This document shows positions 13,684 through 23,689 of a stretch of 64,000 nucleotides of DNA, one piece after another. Source of the DNA: Sipunculus nudus (lineage: Eukaryota > Annelida > Sipuncula > Golfingiida > Sipunculidae); NCBI GenBank assembly GCA_026874595.1, contig CM049306.1, positions 18,283,019 through 18,347,018 of the forward strand. The letters run 5' to 3'. The notes beneath the pieces are model-generated. The model was not told the DNA's origin, did no database searches, and saw only the letters and a list, made by a program, of their open reading frames with translations. The stretch's first letter is position 1; the number at the start of each line of letters is the position of its first letter. The position numbers and the translations under genes were made by a program.

Positions 13684-14045
13684 GAACCCATACTTGTTTA
13701 CTCAATAAAAAACACTATTTTCCCATTCGGTCTTACAAGTGTTGTTATGGGTGGGCCAATCTGAAGCAAGTATTTATTTTTAGAGTGCCAGGTTTGACAT
13801 AATTAGCGCTATACTTTAAATGAAGAAATGTGAAATGAGAAAAATCTGTTATATTGAGCAAAATTAAATTGAAACCACAGGAAACAGGGTTGCCAATTAT
13901 TGTATGCAGATGTACTTTTTTTTTAATTATATGTACCATTCACCTAAGGCAAAGGTAATCGTGATTTTTATTGCAATATCATGTTCGGGTCACCATTAAT
14001 GTAAATATAATATGTCGCACGGTGGTGACCCCTTCTAAATGTCCC

Positions 14046-14088
<43 letters not shown>

Positions 14089-14484
14089 CATAAATAAACA
14101 TATAAACAATGTTCTAATGTACAGTATATTCCTTTATCTTTGCAAAGTGACAGGGACATGTGAGTTTAACATTACTCCTGTAATGTCTCATTTAAAATAA
14201 ACAAAATGAAGAAAAATAATGTAGATAGGGCATTAAGATATCCAAAATGAATAAGAGCCCCTCGTCTCAAAGCAGTTAAGGAAGCGATACCTAATTAACT
14301 TACAATGCCCTTTTCGTAAGATCCTTTGGAACTTTGATGCAACTTTTGAAATAAAAAGAGCTGGTAGCACTTATCACCATTGAAATTTATGTGATGACAG
14401 TAGTTCGGGACATTTTAATAATAATAATAATAATAATAATAATATTAATAATTATTATTATTATTATTAATATTATTATTTTTA

Positions 14485-14515
<31 letters not shown>

Positions 14516-17500
14516 TATAATTTATTATATTCCGTTTAAGATTTTTATCCAGCAAAGTGAAACACTAAGTCTGACGTTCAAGGTGGCCACAAGGGATTTA
14601 TGACCATGTTGCTTGTAGAACATAACCTGTTAACGGACGAACAGATAGCCATGCCAACAGCTGAGATAATCATCGGTAAGCCGAGTTAAAATAGTCTGCT
14701 GAAGTGGCGATCACTTTATTCTATTGCCATATATATTGGTTGTATTGTATATTTGATAACAAGAAAAAGGCCATTTTCAGCATTTGTCACTATCACCCTC
14801 GGGAAGAACCTGATCTGTAAACACTTATAGAGTGCTTTAGGAGTATATTCTGGAACCATCTAAAACGTTTATTTATATATTTGAGCTATATGTTCTGTGT
14901 TTACAATACATGTCGCTATAAATCACTTTTGTCCAATTTTTCTATTTCTCTGTTGCTGCAGTTGTGCTCTGTTTTTGCTCTGTCGTATCCAAAGTTTTGA
15001 AAGCCGAAACGCAGCAGTGATATATACTGTTTTTATGTGGTTGCCAGACATGTAATGCTACAATCTTTCTTTATGAATAAATGCTGGTATCATATGCAGC
15101 CTGCTATGTTTTAACTTAATAATTCGGGAGAGGAATGCAGTCAATGTAAACTGTATAATGATATAATAACCAACCAGCCAGCCGGCTACACTATATAAAG
15201 CCAGGTAGTAATCATCCACCAAACCCCGGAGATGAAACATCAGGCAAAATGGTCTGTATTTATTAACATATTTAAGCAGTAAAATCCCGCCCGACCGGCT
15301 GCTGTGGTCAAGGGGTAGAGCGCAAGATTCGTGCAAAGCCATGATATCGAAATGGAAATCTTCAAAGTACATAATACTTAATCAATTATTAAAAAGTGGA
15401 GGCGGTTGCCTCCAGCAAAAAAAAAAAAACCCAAGAACAACAGTTTTATATGTATATCTTCTACATCCATCAAGCAGACAATTTCACGAGAAGGCAGTAT
15501 GAGGTCAGGCAGTATTTATCTGTATACTTAAATATAAACCAGCATGTGCCTTATGCAGATATAAAGGCTGGGTTATGTATAAGATAATAGATGCATGATT
15601 AAATTTAGTTCAGATATATTATGAATGTTAATTCTGAGGGCGTGTTGTTATGTTTAAACAGTCATGACTGTAGACATTTAAATGATTTATTTTGGGTTCT
15701 ATGTGTGCTTTAAATTGTCTGTGATACCCCTGTGTGACACCTATTAATATTATTCCGAATGGATTTTAAGCCTCGCCTTTATAGGGCAAAATATGATTCA
15801 TAAATTTATTCATATTGATTTTGTGAGCTTCGTATAGGCCAAATATTGATATTCCTGTAACAGTTTTACCTAGGTATTTAGGCAAAGAAAATTATATATA
15901 TTACCTCATTCTCCCAGGATCTTTCATATTAAGTTTTTTTTAGTTTTTTTGAGGGTTTAATATATAAACTTAATTTATTTTACAAGGATGGGGCAAATAG
16001 TTATTAAATTTAATCTATCACTCTGTATGGCTCAGGTGGTTGCATTCGGAAGTGTCTAGAGGTGGAGGGAACCTAAAACCCGGAGAAAACCACCTGCCTT
16101 GGATGGGCCACTATACTCACTCTCTTAGCCATGCCGGGATCGAACCCTGGTCGCCAGCGGAGAGCCGAGTGTTTAACCCCTCAGTTTGTTACATGAACCT
16201 TTATTGTTTTAGATAAAACCACACTGAGAAAATCAAGTAGGTGTGATAAAACAGTTCCTCGGAGTTCTTTTTGAGAACCAGATGGTTTTATATGGAATAT
16301 CTCTTTCTTCTGCAAACATTTTCACATTTAAGCGGGTTCTTGTTATCATATCGTAAGTTCCTGCTTGGACTTCCGTTGGGTTAAAAAAATCCCGACATAC
16401 CATTAAAAAGCCCGGATGTTACCCCTGCGCATATATAGAAATATGATACTTTTCACATAGAAAACCAAAGCTTATGCTTTATTGTCGATAAAGTTTAATG
16501 AAGAGGCCTGACAGGAAGCCTATAAATGAACTCCAATGGTTTCACGTCAGAGAACCCTAAGGAGTTCTACCTATCACCAAAGTTTTCATAGAATGAATGT
16601 GCCCAAGAACATAATGGTTTCAACTTGGAGACTTGAGTTCCGTATTCCAATTCCCAAATAAAAATGCATTAATGAATACTAATATATAAATAATATATAA
16701 ATATATGAAAGACGTAGATATTATACTGCCACAAGCTGATATTATAAAAGAGTCATATTAGTCATATCCCTGAACACTCAATTTAAAAAGCCTTTGGCTT
16801 TCATCAAGAGATTCTTGAGGCATTCCATTTTAAAGGTATACAGATTTTTGGTCGCTATTCAAATTTGGTTTTTATCTCCTTATGTGAGGTTATAAATCAA
16901 TATGCCGAATTTAAGAACTGATCTCAATTGATAAGGAAGGTCTCAATTTTAGCCAATGGATAACATTTATTTTATCCAGCTATGGCTGTTTACACAAATT
17001 AAATAATCAAGAATAAAAGCGAAACTAAGCTAATCCTTGCTTACCTGAATGTGCGATGCAGCAAGCCATATATCATTGCGTTACTTCCGGTAGCCGCACA
17101 GTAAAAGAATGTAAACAACATGTACCAACCTCTGTGCAAATGACCACTTAAATCCAGAGCTTTCAAAAATGCAAATGGCGCATACCCAAGGAGATTTACA
17201 AGACTGCACACAGCAGTAGTTCTGGCAAGGGACACCTGTCTTTTCTTGAACTGTTTTCTAGCATGGGTCAAAGAGGCATCGCCAGTCTGACGTTTTATGA
17301 CGTTTCTGCTGACCTTAGAATTCATGCGGAAGATGCTGCCGTAACAAAAGCTCATGACACCACAGGGGATCACAGTATAGAAGCAATAAATGTACATTTG
17401 AATATGACCTAACCCTGGGTAAAAGAGACAGTCCAATCCGACATCTATGTCCTCCTGTCCTGTCACTTCATTCACAAAGGTAGGTATCAGAAGAGATATG

Positions 17501-17979
17501 GCGATGAACCAACAAACAAAGACGCTCACCACGTTAGCAGTTCTTGTTATCAGAATTCTCGAGTCCTGGACTATTATCATGTATTTCTGCATTGAAATAC
17601 ACATCTGATGTGCCACAGAGCTCGCAAAACAGGTACAACTTGAGTACATGTAGATTTTACATCCTAAAATCCCGAACTCCCATTTGCTTGTCAAATGTGT
17701 CCAAAACAAAATGGGAGAAGCCACGGAAAGAAATATTATATCAGGAACCACTAAAAAACCAACCACAAAATTACTGCGGTTGAATAGTTTCTTGTCCGTT
17801 AGCAGAGCGACAATGATAAGACTGCTGCCGACAAGGCATTGTAGAAACGTGATCGGTATCACAATCAAAGACGAAAGTCTCGTACCAAAATCTAACTTAT
17901 TATTGTCAGTAACTGAAGAAAAATTCATCTTGATCTCAAAAACGGGTTCGCCTGACAAACTGTTGAAAATAGGACTCAT
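12328..17979 (-). CDS. Class A (rhodopsin-like) orphan GPCR, two coding exons, 373 aa
   Basis: Seven-transmembrane receptor of the plasma membrane. Coding exons 17979..17045 and 12514..12328 join in phase: the first ends TTCAG|GTAAGC, the second follows CTTCCAG, and the split codon becomes Arg312. Seen: N-terminal N-glycosylation site (Asn19); TM1 about 36-60; TM2 70-92 with Asp80 (2.50); TM3 105-133 with Cys107; TM4 with Trp157 (4.50); second extracellular loop Cys184, the expected disulfide partner; TM5 with Pro205; TM6 with Pro268; TM7 with Asn300; helix 8 'HRTFRVAYMKSVYKC' and a Cys cluster (322, 325, 326, 328) suited to palmitoylation. Deviations: DRY is QKY (131-133), CWxP is GYAP (265-268), NPxxY is NAMIY (300-304). 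The fold is clear. The ligand is unknown; loop and TM pattern loosely recall invertebrate melatonin/GPR84/moody-type orphans, which is only an impression. A later Met18 is an alternative start. The in-frame TAA after Arg312 lies in the intron. Confidence 0.86.
13704..13709 (+). terminator. Poly(A) signal AATAAA
   Basis: AATAAA 20 nt after the TAG at 13681-13683. The close spacing supports 13583..13683 as a true terminal exon of a plus-strand transcript that ends inside the GPCR intron. Confidence 0.5.
14047..14086. repeat. (TA)n tract
   Basis: About 20 TA units inside the GPCR intron. Confidence 0.9.
14417..14523. repeat. (TAA)n / (TTA)n microsatellite
   Basis: TAA units on one side and TTA units on the other form a long imperfect palindrome. 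The poly-Ile frame across it is not a gene. Confidence 0.9.
14530..16015. other. GPCR intron sequence
   Basis: AT-rich intron of the minus-strand receptor with a tRNA-like remnant at 15.3 kb. No exon is needed here for the receptor frame. Confidence 0.6.
15298..15372 (+). repeat. tRNA-like remnant
   Basis: GTGGTCAAGGGGTAGAGCGC matches a tRNA D-arm/A box, and ATGATATCGAAAT about 35 nt on is a decayed B box. No stable cloverleaf is visible. Probably the head of an old SINE. Confidence 0.3.
16022..16192 (-). mobile_element. tRNA-derived SINE with conserved central domain, copy 1
   Basis: On the minus strand: a tRNA-like head with A-box region CTGAGGGGTTAAACACTCGG and perfect B box GGTTCGATCCC (16,137-16,147). 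Then comes a body with GCAGGTGGTTTTCTCCGGGT and a CCTCCACC segment. The GGTTTTCTCCGGGT core is typical of deeply conserved invertebrate SINE central domains. A second copy lies at 29.47 kb. Confidence 0.72.
16195..17044. other. GPCR intron, donor-proximal part
   Basis: No repeats or exons recognised between the SINE and the receptor exon. Confidence 0.6.
17045..17979 (-). CDS. GPCR exon carrying TM1-TM7
   Basis: Single large exon holding all seven membrane segments (311 codons plus 2 nt). A likely acceptor TGCAG lies at 17997, leaving 17 nt of 5' UTR before the ATG at 17979. The donor CAG|GTAAGC sits at 17045/17044. Reading through the donor gives a stop at once, so without splicing the receptor would lack its cytoplasmic tail. 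Confidence 0.88.
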
Positions 17980-18333
17980 ATAGTCGGTCGTTCTTACTGC
18001 AGTATATGGTACGCGTATTTTTTTTTATTAAAACCTATGTCCTCTGTGCAGTTTTTTCTACATTCCTAATTCGTCAGATTTCATTCCGTGATGTAAGCGG
18101 CTGTGATGTTTGCTAATCTGCTGTAAAACCGCTGTAATCCCGGGAGCCAATTCTAGTTAATCCTTGACGCGAGGTTCAGCTGAGTCGTGCATTAGTGTCG
18201 TGGTGATGGTGATCATCATCATAATCATCATTTCAGCTTAACTTGTTATTTTAACTGTTAGTTGACACTTCTTTAACCATTTTCAGTTGTCGTCGATCTT
18301 GCGGCACGTTCCGCACCTAACCCCAAGTCTTAC

Positions 18334-18435
18334 CTGCGACTGTCTGAGGTGCGATGTGGTGTGGACGGAATCGATTTGCTCCGGCTAAAATACCTGTTAC
18401 ACCGGAGAGCATCAGTTTTAATGTGTCTCTGCGGT
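18334..18435 (-). other. Probable 5' UTR exon and promoter side of the GPCR gene
   Basis: On the minus strand a strong donor CGCAG|GTAAGAC ends at 18334. A compatible acceptor TGCAG at 17997 would join this leader to the GPCR coding exon across a 337-bp intron. The exon's 5' limit is not visible; 18435 is a placeholder. Sequence 18,300-18,650 is richer in GC than its surroundings, as expected near a promoter. No TATA box was recognised. Confidence 0.45.
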
Positions 18436-18639
18436 TAATTGTTCAGATGGGAGAACGTGACGCAACAGATACATGAATGTCACGTTTTAAGTATTACAGA
18501 CATCCTTCTGGGTGACAGACGTGCGACCTTAGGCAGTGTTCACCTACAGTGCCCTTACAGGACGGACCTGATGGATTTCGCTATAGGTGTTTTAGCAAAC
18601 TCTCCCGGGATAGAGATTCCGGTCCGGTTCTGATGATCA

Positions 18640-20669
18640 GCCTAAATATAACATGGGATCCTTTTTAGAGAATCAACATATTAACGTATCTTGCGATCTA
18701 GAGAGGGTATCACTAGCTCCGCTCCCCAGCAGCGGTCTGCCAGAGCTGCTAATTATATTTGTCAAGTAATCATGGCGGGGCAAAATTCCAGGCTGCAGCC
18801 GGGTGCAAAAAAACATCTCACCTGAGTCCGTACACATTAGATACATATCAGCGTTTGCATTACCTAGCTATTGTGTGTGCTGAACTAAGTAAATAACTGA
18901 GCAGGAGTAGATGCAGTGTGAGAGTTCGTGACTGAACTGTAAGAAGTGAATCAACTTGCGTCAAGTCCCAGTGTTTGAAGTAATCCGACCCGTCCGTCCA
19001 TTAACACCTGTACATTAATGTAATGGGTTTATATATTATTAAGCCAATATTAGGTATGAGCGTTTGGACCTTGAGAGTTGATTAATTTCACCTACTATTA
19101 AAACGGATGCTTATCAATATCGATGAATTTTATTAAAACTAGCAAGAATTATGAGGTACTTGTTTGACTGTTTTACTGGATTAATCTTCAGCACATACTC
19201 ACATGTGAAAACTTAATTAAATATAAAATTTGATAAGAGATCATAATAATCGATCACAAAGTCAAACAATATTGCCCACCAGTCCAGAAAAATGGAAATT
19301 CTTGATGTCAATTCTTTTCTGATGCCGTTAAGGATTTTTTCCAAATTATTTTAACTGAGGGTAGTATCTACAACAAACGGCCTGACATATAAAGCTTTAT
19401 ATTCGATTTTTTTAATGTATGCATATGTGCGCAACAAATTTCATCGTGTTATTACCAGAATATTCTATTCAAAATTTTCTCTGATACCAAGACTGTGACC
19501 GTCAGATCATATATGTTTAAATAGCCTCATATAATTACATGTAACAAATTCATTAAACGCCATGACTTTAGAATTCAAATAACAAGAACAAAAATCAGCT
19601 TTATATAAGCACTCATAATATACACAAAAGACTCTTGGTGCTAAGTATTTCTCTTTTATAATTGGGATAAGAATTAACGGTTTCGATATTGATACAGGTT
19701 ATTACGAGGAATTTATCACAACACATTTTGCAAGTTTGTATTTTCATCCATCTGAAAACTTATTTTATAGCTTTATTTTTATGAATTATTATTATATAAG
19801 AATTCAATAAAATATTTTTATTACCTTCCAGTTAATTGACCAAATGGGGGGGGGGGGGGGTCTTTTAAGACCTCTAGTTAAAATTTCCCTTTAGTCTTTT
19901 TTACTGAACACACGTTTGTACAGCACTGGACAGGTCATAAACTGATCATTCCACCAATATGATGATGAACTCTAAACTGTATTAGTTCGGCTGATTGGAT
20001 TTTACTATAGTTTCCTCAGATATGCAACATAGGGACCCTCAGTTTTCTTTACCTGCTTTTGAATAATCGAAAACCAAAATAAAATAATATTATTATGATT
20101 ATCAAATATAAGTTTTGTTTAATCCAGGAAAAGATAGCCTCAGCCTTTAAACTAGAAGAGCACTCAGAGAGCGCAGATCTCCGCCATTTCCGCTTATTAC
20201 CCACATATAACATTGTCTGAAATGAAGCATTTTCCGTTAAAAAAATTCCTGACTCCAGATGGAGATTGTTCCTTGTATCATTTCCGAGAAAGGTCCATCA
20301 AATTACGTTTATAATTATTAATTCATCTAAATACAAACAGGTATATTTCCAGGTTATAATTTTTTTCTATATGAACTTGCTACTTAAATGGTCTTATGCA
20401 CGCGATAATTCATTAGTTATCAGATAATTGATCGGGTTATTGGAGAGCATTTTTTTCTATGCTGATTGAATTGGTCAAAATGGGGAGTGATTACTATGGC
20501 TTGTCACCAGGCAACCCAAGAACACTATTACTGATGACGTGACGCTAGGTTTGTTTGATATCCTTTTGTGTAAATATAATAGCGTGGCAGTGAACAGCGG
20601 GTTGATAACGACCGAATCAGTTACAATGTTAGATAAATAAGGCATCATATCATACAGATAGGCGTTGTA

Positions 20670-20729
<60 letters not shown>

Positions 20730-21250
20730 CAAGTAGTACAGCTGATCAAACAGAAATTAATGGCGTTTTGCTTGCACCTCAGAAATTTACATTTACACAC
20801 AATTATTGTGGATTGTAACGTCCCACTCGCATTTTATATAAAATTTGGTAAAGATTTATTTGAAAATTAATATTATGAAGATCTAGATTACCTCCAAACC
20901 TTAACAGATTGCTCCAAACCTCAAGCATTAATATACCTATCCTGACCGAAATCTTTATGAGAGTAGGATGGAGTGGCGCAGACAAGGGGCGCGTAATATG
21001 GCGTGATGGCGTCCCTCAGTGGGTTTAATCAATAAAACAAAGCAGTAATTATTGTGTCAATAGATACGCCATTAAAAAAACGTGGGAGATTAGATTTGAA
21101 GGCAGGATTCTGACGGGAGCTCAGGGTTCACGCTAGTACTGTGCACTCAAAACGTGGTACAAGGATTTAACCGCACACGGAAAGGTACACGCTTATCTCA
21201 TGTCAACCAACTCGCTTCATATATTTCATTATCATACAAAAATGTAAAAA
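18640..21250. other. No gene seen
   Basis: AT-rich, with a G run at 19,848 and a TA tract at 20,673. A minus-strand frame near 20,890 ends at a possible GTAATC donor without other support. Confidence 0.6.
20673..20725. repeat. (TA)n tract
   Basis: About 26 TA units; the Ile/Tyr frame through it is an artefact. Confidence 0.9.
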
Positions 21251-21256
21251 AAAATA

Positions 21257-21318
21257 GTTGTCGATAAAATTCCAAGCGCACCTTGTTAACTTCAGTAGTA
21301 TTTCTCTCTGTCTGTCTG

Positions 21319-21349
<31 letters not shown>
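21257..21349. repeat. Dispersed repeat with CT-rich tail, copy 2
   Basis: Shares the TTGTCGATAAAATTCC / AGCGCA / CTTGTTAACTT part with 3,373-3,420 and ends in a mixed TCTG/TC tract. Differences are point changes, pointing to transposition of one family rather than chance. Confidence 0.65.
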
Positions 21350-21674
21350 TCAAGAACAGTTTCGGTCAAATACACTGGGTCTCAGTCAAAGAAAATTACA
21401 TTTGGGCTAATGCAGTACAGCTTTAAATCTTATTATTGTAAAAAAGTTAATATGTCTACCTGAACACATAATATGATTATAGGCTTTTCCTGCCACACCA
21501 TCGACACCTGTTTTCAGCATCTAATTACTGGGTGTTCCAACCCCTAATATCAAATATTTTGTTATATGCTAAAATATAAAAGTTAACAAAAATCTAATCT
21601 GTACACTTATTGCCTATCCTGTGCTCGATTTGAAATGGCATATCCGTAAATTACTGACCCACTTGGCCCGAACA

Positions 21675-21715
21675 CAGCAGAGGGTTATAGCGCGCACTGC
21701 GCATGCTCGTGGAAA
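21675..21715. promoter_or_regulatory. NRF1-like palindromic motif
   Basis: GCGCGCACTGCGCATGCTC contains TGCGCATGC, close to the NRF1 site. Local GC content is raised. No start exon could be assigned with confidence. Confidence 0.28.
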
Positions 21716-22686
21716 CTTTTTTTTTATACTTGTATTCCCATTGCCGTCCTTTGTGATCGGCTCTATAGTGAGCCAGCAGCTGTCTTGGCTGTAAAGCTTG
21801 GCTTTTCTACTTTAATCGTTGGAGCTATAACAAATATGGTCTTCTTTTGTCGAACCCGAACACTGAGTGTCGCTTATCGCCATCAGATGACGCTAGTGTA
21901 GTGGGAAAGACATTTCATCTCATATTGTGAGAATATTTTGCATATCAGCAAAATCAATTTTCCTTTGAGTTTTAGATACCCGTTGATGGGTCAATTTATG
22001 TTTCTTAAGGCCAGCATACAACACCAATAACATATAGATCATTAGGACTGATCAGCACGTACCAGGTACCCCGCAAGGCAACATTAGAGAGTGCAGAACA
22101 TTTGAACAGCTGCATAATGGATGCCAAGATGCATACCTTTATTATCTTAAGATTACGGTCACCCGTAACCGTACAATCTTTTATAACTTTTATAACTGTA
22201 TAACTTGGGGCTTTGCGTCAGCCCTTTCGACCTGGAGTGCAATTTTCAGATGAATACTATCACCGGGTCTGTGTAAATACCTACTCTCTTTCAGAAATAA
22301 GGGCGTGATGCCAACAGATGGTAGTACATACTTATTGTTTCTGCAGTTCTTAAGTACGGTTATAAAAAATAATTGAAAAGTGGAGGTGAGAAACACCACT
22401 GGATATAATGTGTAAACGCTAAGCCTGCACGGGCATTACATTTCCGATCTACACCTAACCGAATAACTGAAATATACCTAAGAAATCTACATGGACAAGA
22501 CAGATACATTTATGTTCCAAGCATTTCTATTATCTAAAGAAAGATGAAGAACTAAAGACATTTTTAGTGGATTCAGAATGCCCTGAAACATTATACATAG
22601 GCAAAACATTGTTGATATACGATACTGAGAGACCGAAGTCTAATTTTTGGGCCTGTCATAAATGCTCATACCTGACGGTTGCAGAA

Positions 22687-22775
22687 TAGTTTAGGTGGTA
22701 AAATACATATCTATAGCATTATAGATGCAATACCGTCATTGCAGGTCTCAGGTTCAAGCTACTCTGAACACAATA
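22687..22775 (+). repeat. Degenerate tRNA-like repeat, copy A
   Basis: A block with GCATTATAGATGCAATACCG then GTCTCAGGTTCAAGCTACTC is repeated at 22.91 kb at roughly 85% identity by eye. TAGTTTAGGTGG and AGGTTCAAGC are placed like A and B boxes, suggesting a tRNA-derived origin. Confidence 0.5.
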
Positions 22776-22909
22776 AGAATTTCGGGAAGGTAATGACCTG
22801 TTTTGCGCTGTGTTGCAGTAATATATTGTGTATGTAGTTAATAAAAACACTGATTCGTGAGATAGAAAAAAAATATATCCTTAGATATACCGGTATAATA
22901 CAATATTGT

Positions 22910-22998
22910 CTGAACTTTAGGTAGGAAAATATATAGCTACAGCATTATAGATGTAATACCGTCATTGGAGGTCTCAGGTTCAAACTACTCTGAAATGG
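22910..22998 (+). repeat. Degenerate tRNA-like repeat, copy B
   Basis: Second copy, same strand, about 220 bp downstream of the first; reads GCATTATAGATGTAATACCG and GTCTCAGGTTCAAACTACTC. Confidence 0.5.
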
Positions 22999-23574
22999 TC
23001 CGTCACCAGAGAGCAGTATATGATACATCTGTGACAAACAAAATTAAATCAAGGGTCATATTTGATGTTTAACAACATGTCAACTTAGTAAATTCTGTGA
23101 AATTGAATTTTACTTTGAATTTGATAACCTTGTGGATTTCCGGCTCACCAGGAAACTTTTTTTGTCTGTCATTAGGCCATGCATACATCCAAAGCCTTAT
23201 CGTCAAACTCTACGAGCGGTCGAGGAAAATTGTGAAAACTTGAAACGAAATTTCGATAGAACAATAATGTGTGTTATACAAAGTATTTCGGTATTCTGTC
23301 AATTTTACTCTGAAAACCGCAAGGTAAAATATCACTTGATCATCATAATTCTCTAAAGTTAGCGACATATATATGGCCCACGGAGATGGGTCATACAATA
23401 AAGAATAAGGCAATGGTTTTGTTGGCACTGATTACAGAGCGAGGTGGAAAGTAACTAAATGATAATACGCTAGGATTAACTAACTGTACAATTTAAGGCA
23501 TCGGGACAGAGCTCCGAAATGCTGCTGATAAAGGCTACCCACTCCTTTTTTTGGTGTTTTGACATAAAAAAAGC

Positions 23575-23689
23575 ATGGCCACCAGTTACGAAAACTTCTA
23601 TTGGCAAAATGTATCGATCATAATCTCCAAAAACTACTCAAAGAACGGAAAACTGAGAGGGGGACCAGTCTATATAAATATCATTAGAG
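23575..23689 (+). CDS. Candidate first coding exon of the 23.6-27.9 kb gene
   Basis: ATG with G at +4, 38 codons starting 'MATSYENFYWQNVSII', then donor GAG|GTAAGA. No signal peptide. The role of start exon rests on the Kozak-like context and the strong donor; there is no homology support. Confidence 0.35.

Noticed and set aside
14391-14603. Poly-Ile frame and Ile/Tyr frames at 20.5, 31.0, 34.5, 52.4, 56.3 and 61.1 kb
   Set aside because: They run through TA or TAA microsatellites.
14626-14677. Plus-strand piece ending ATCATCG|GTAAGCC
   Set aside because: Short, weak acceptor and lies downstream of the poly(A) signal of the nested gene.
17544-17983. Plus-strand open frames opposite the GPCR
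   Set aside because: Antisense shadows of the receptor exon with no domain or splice support.
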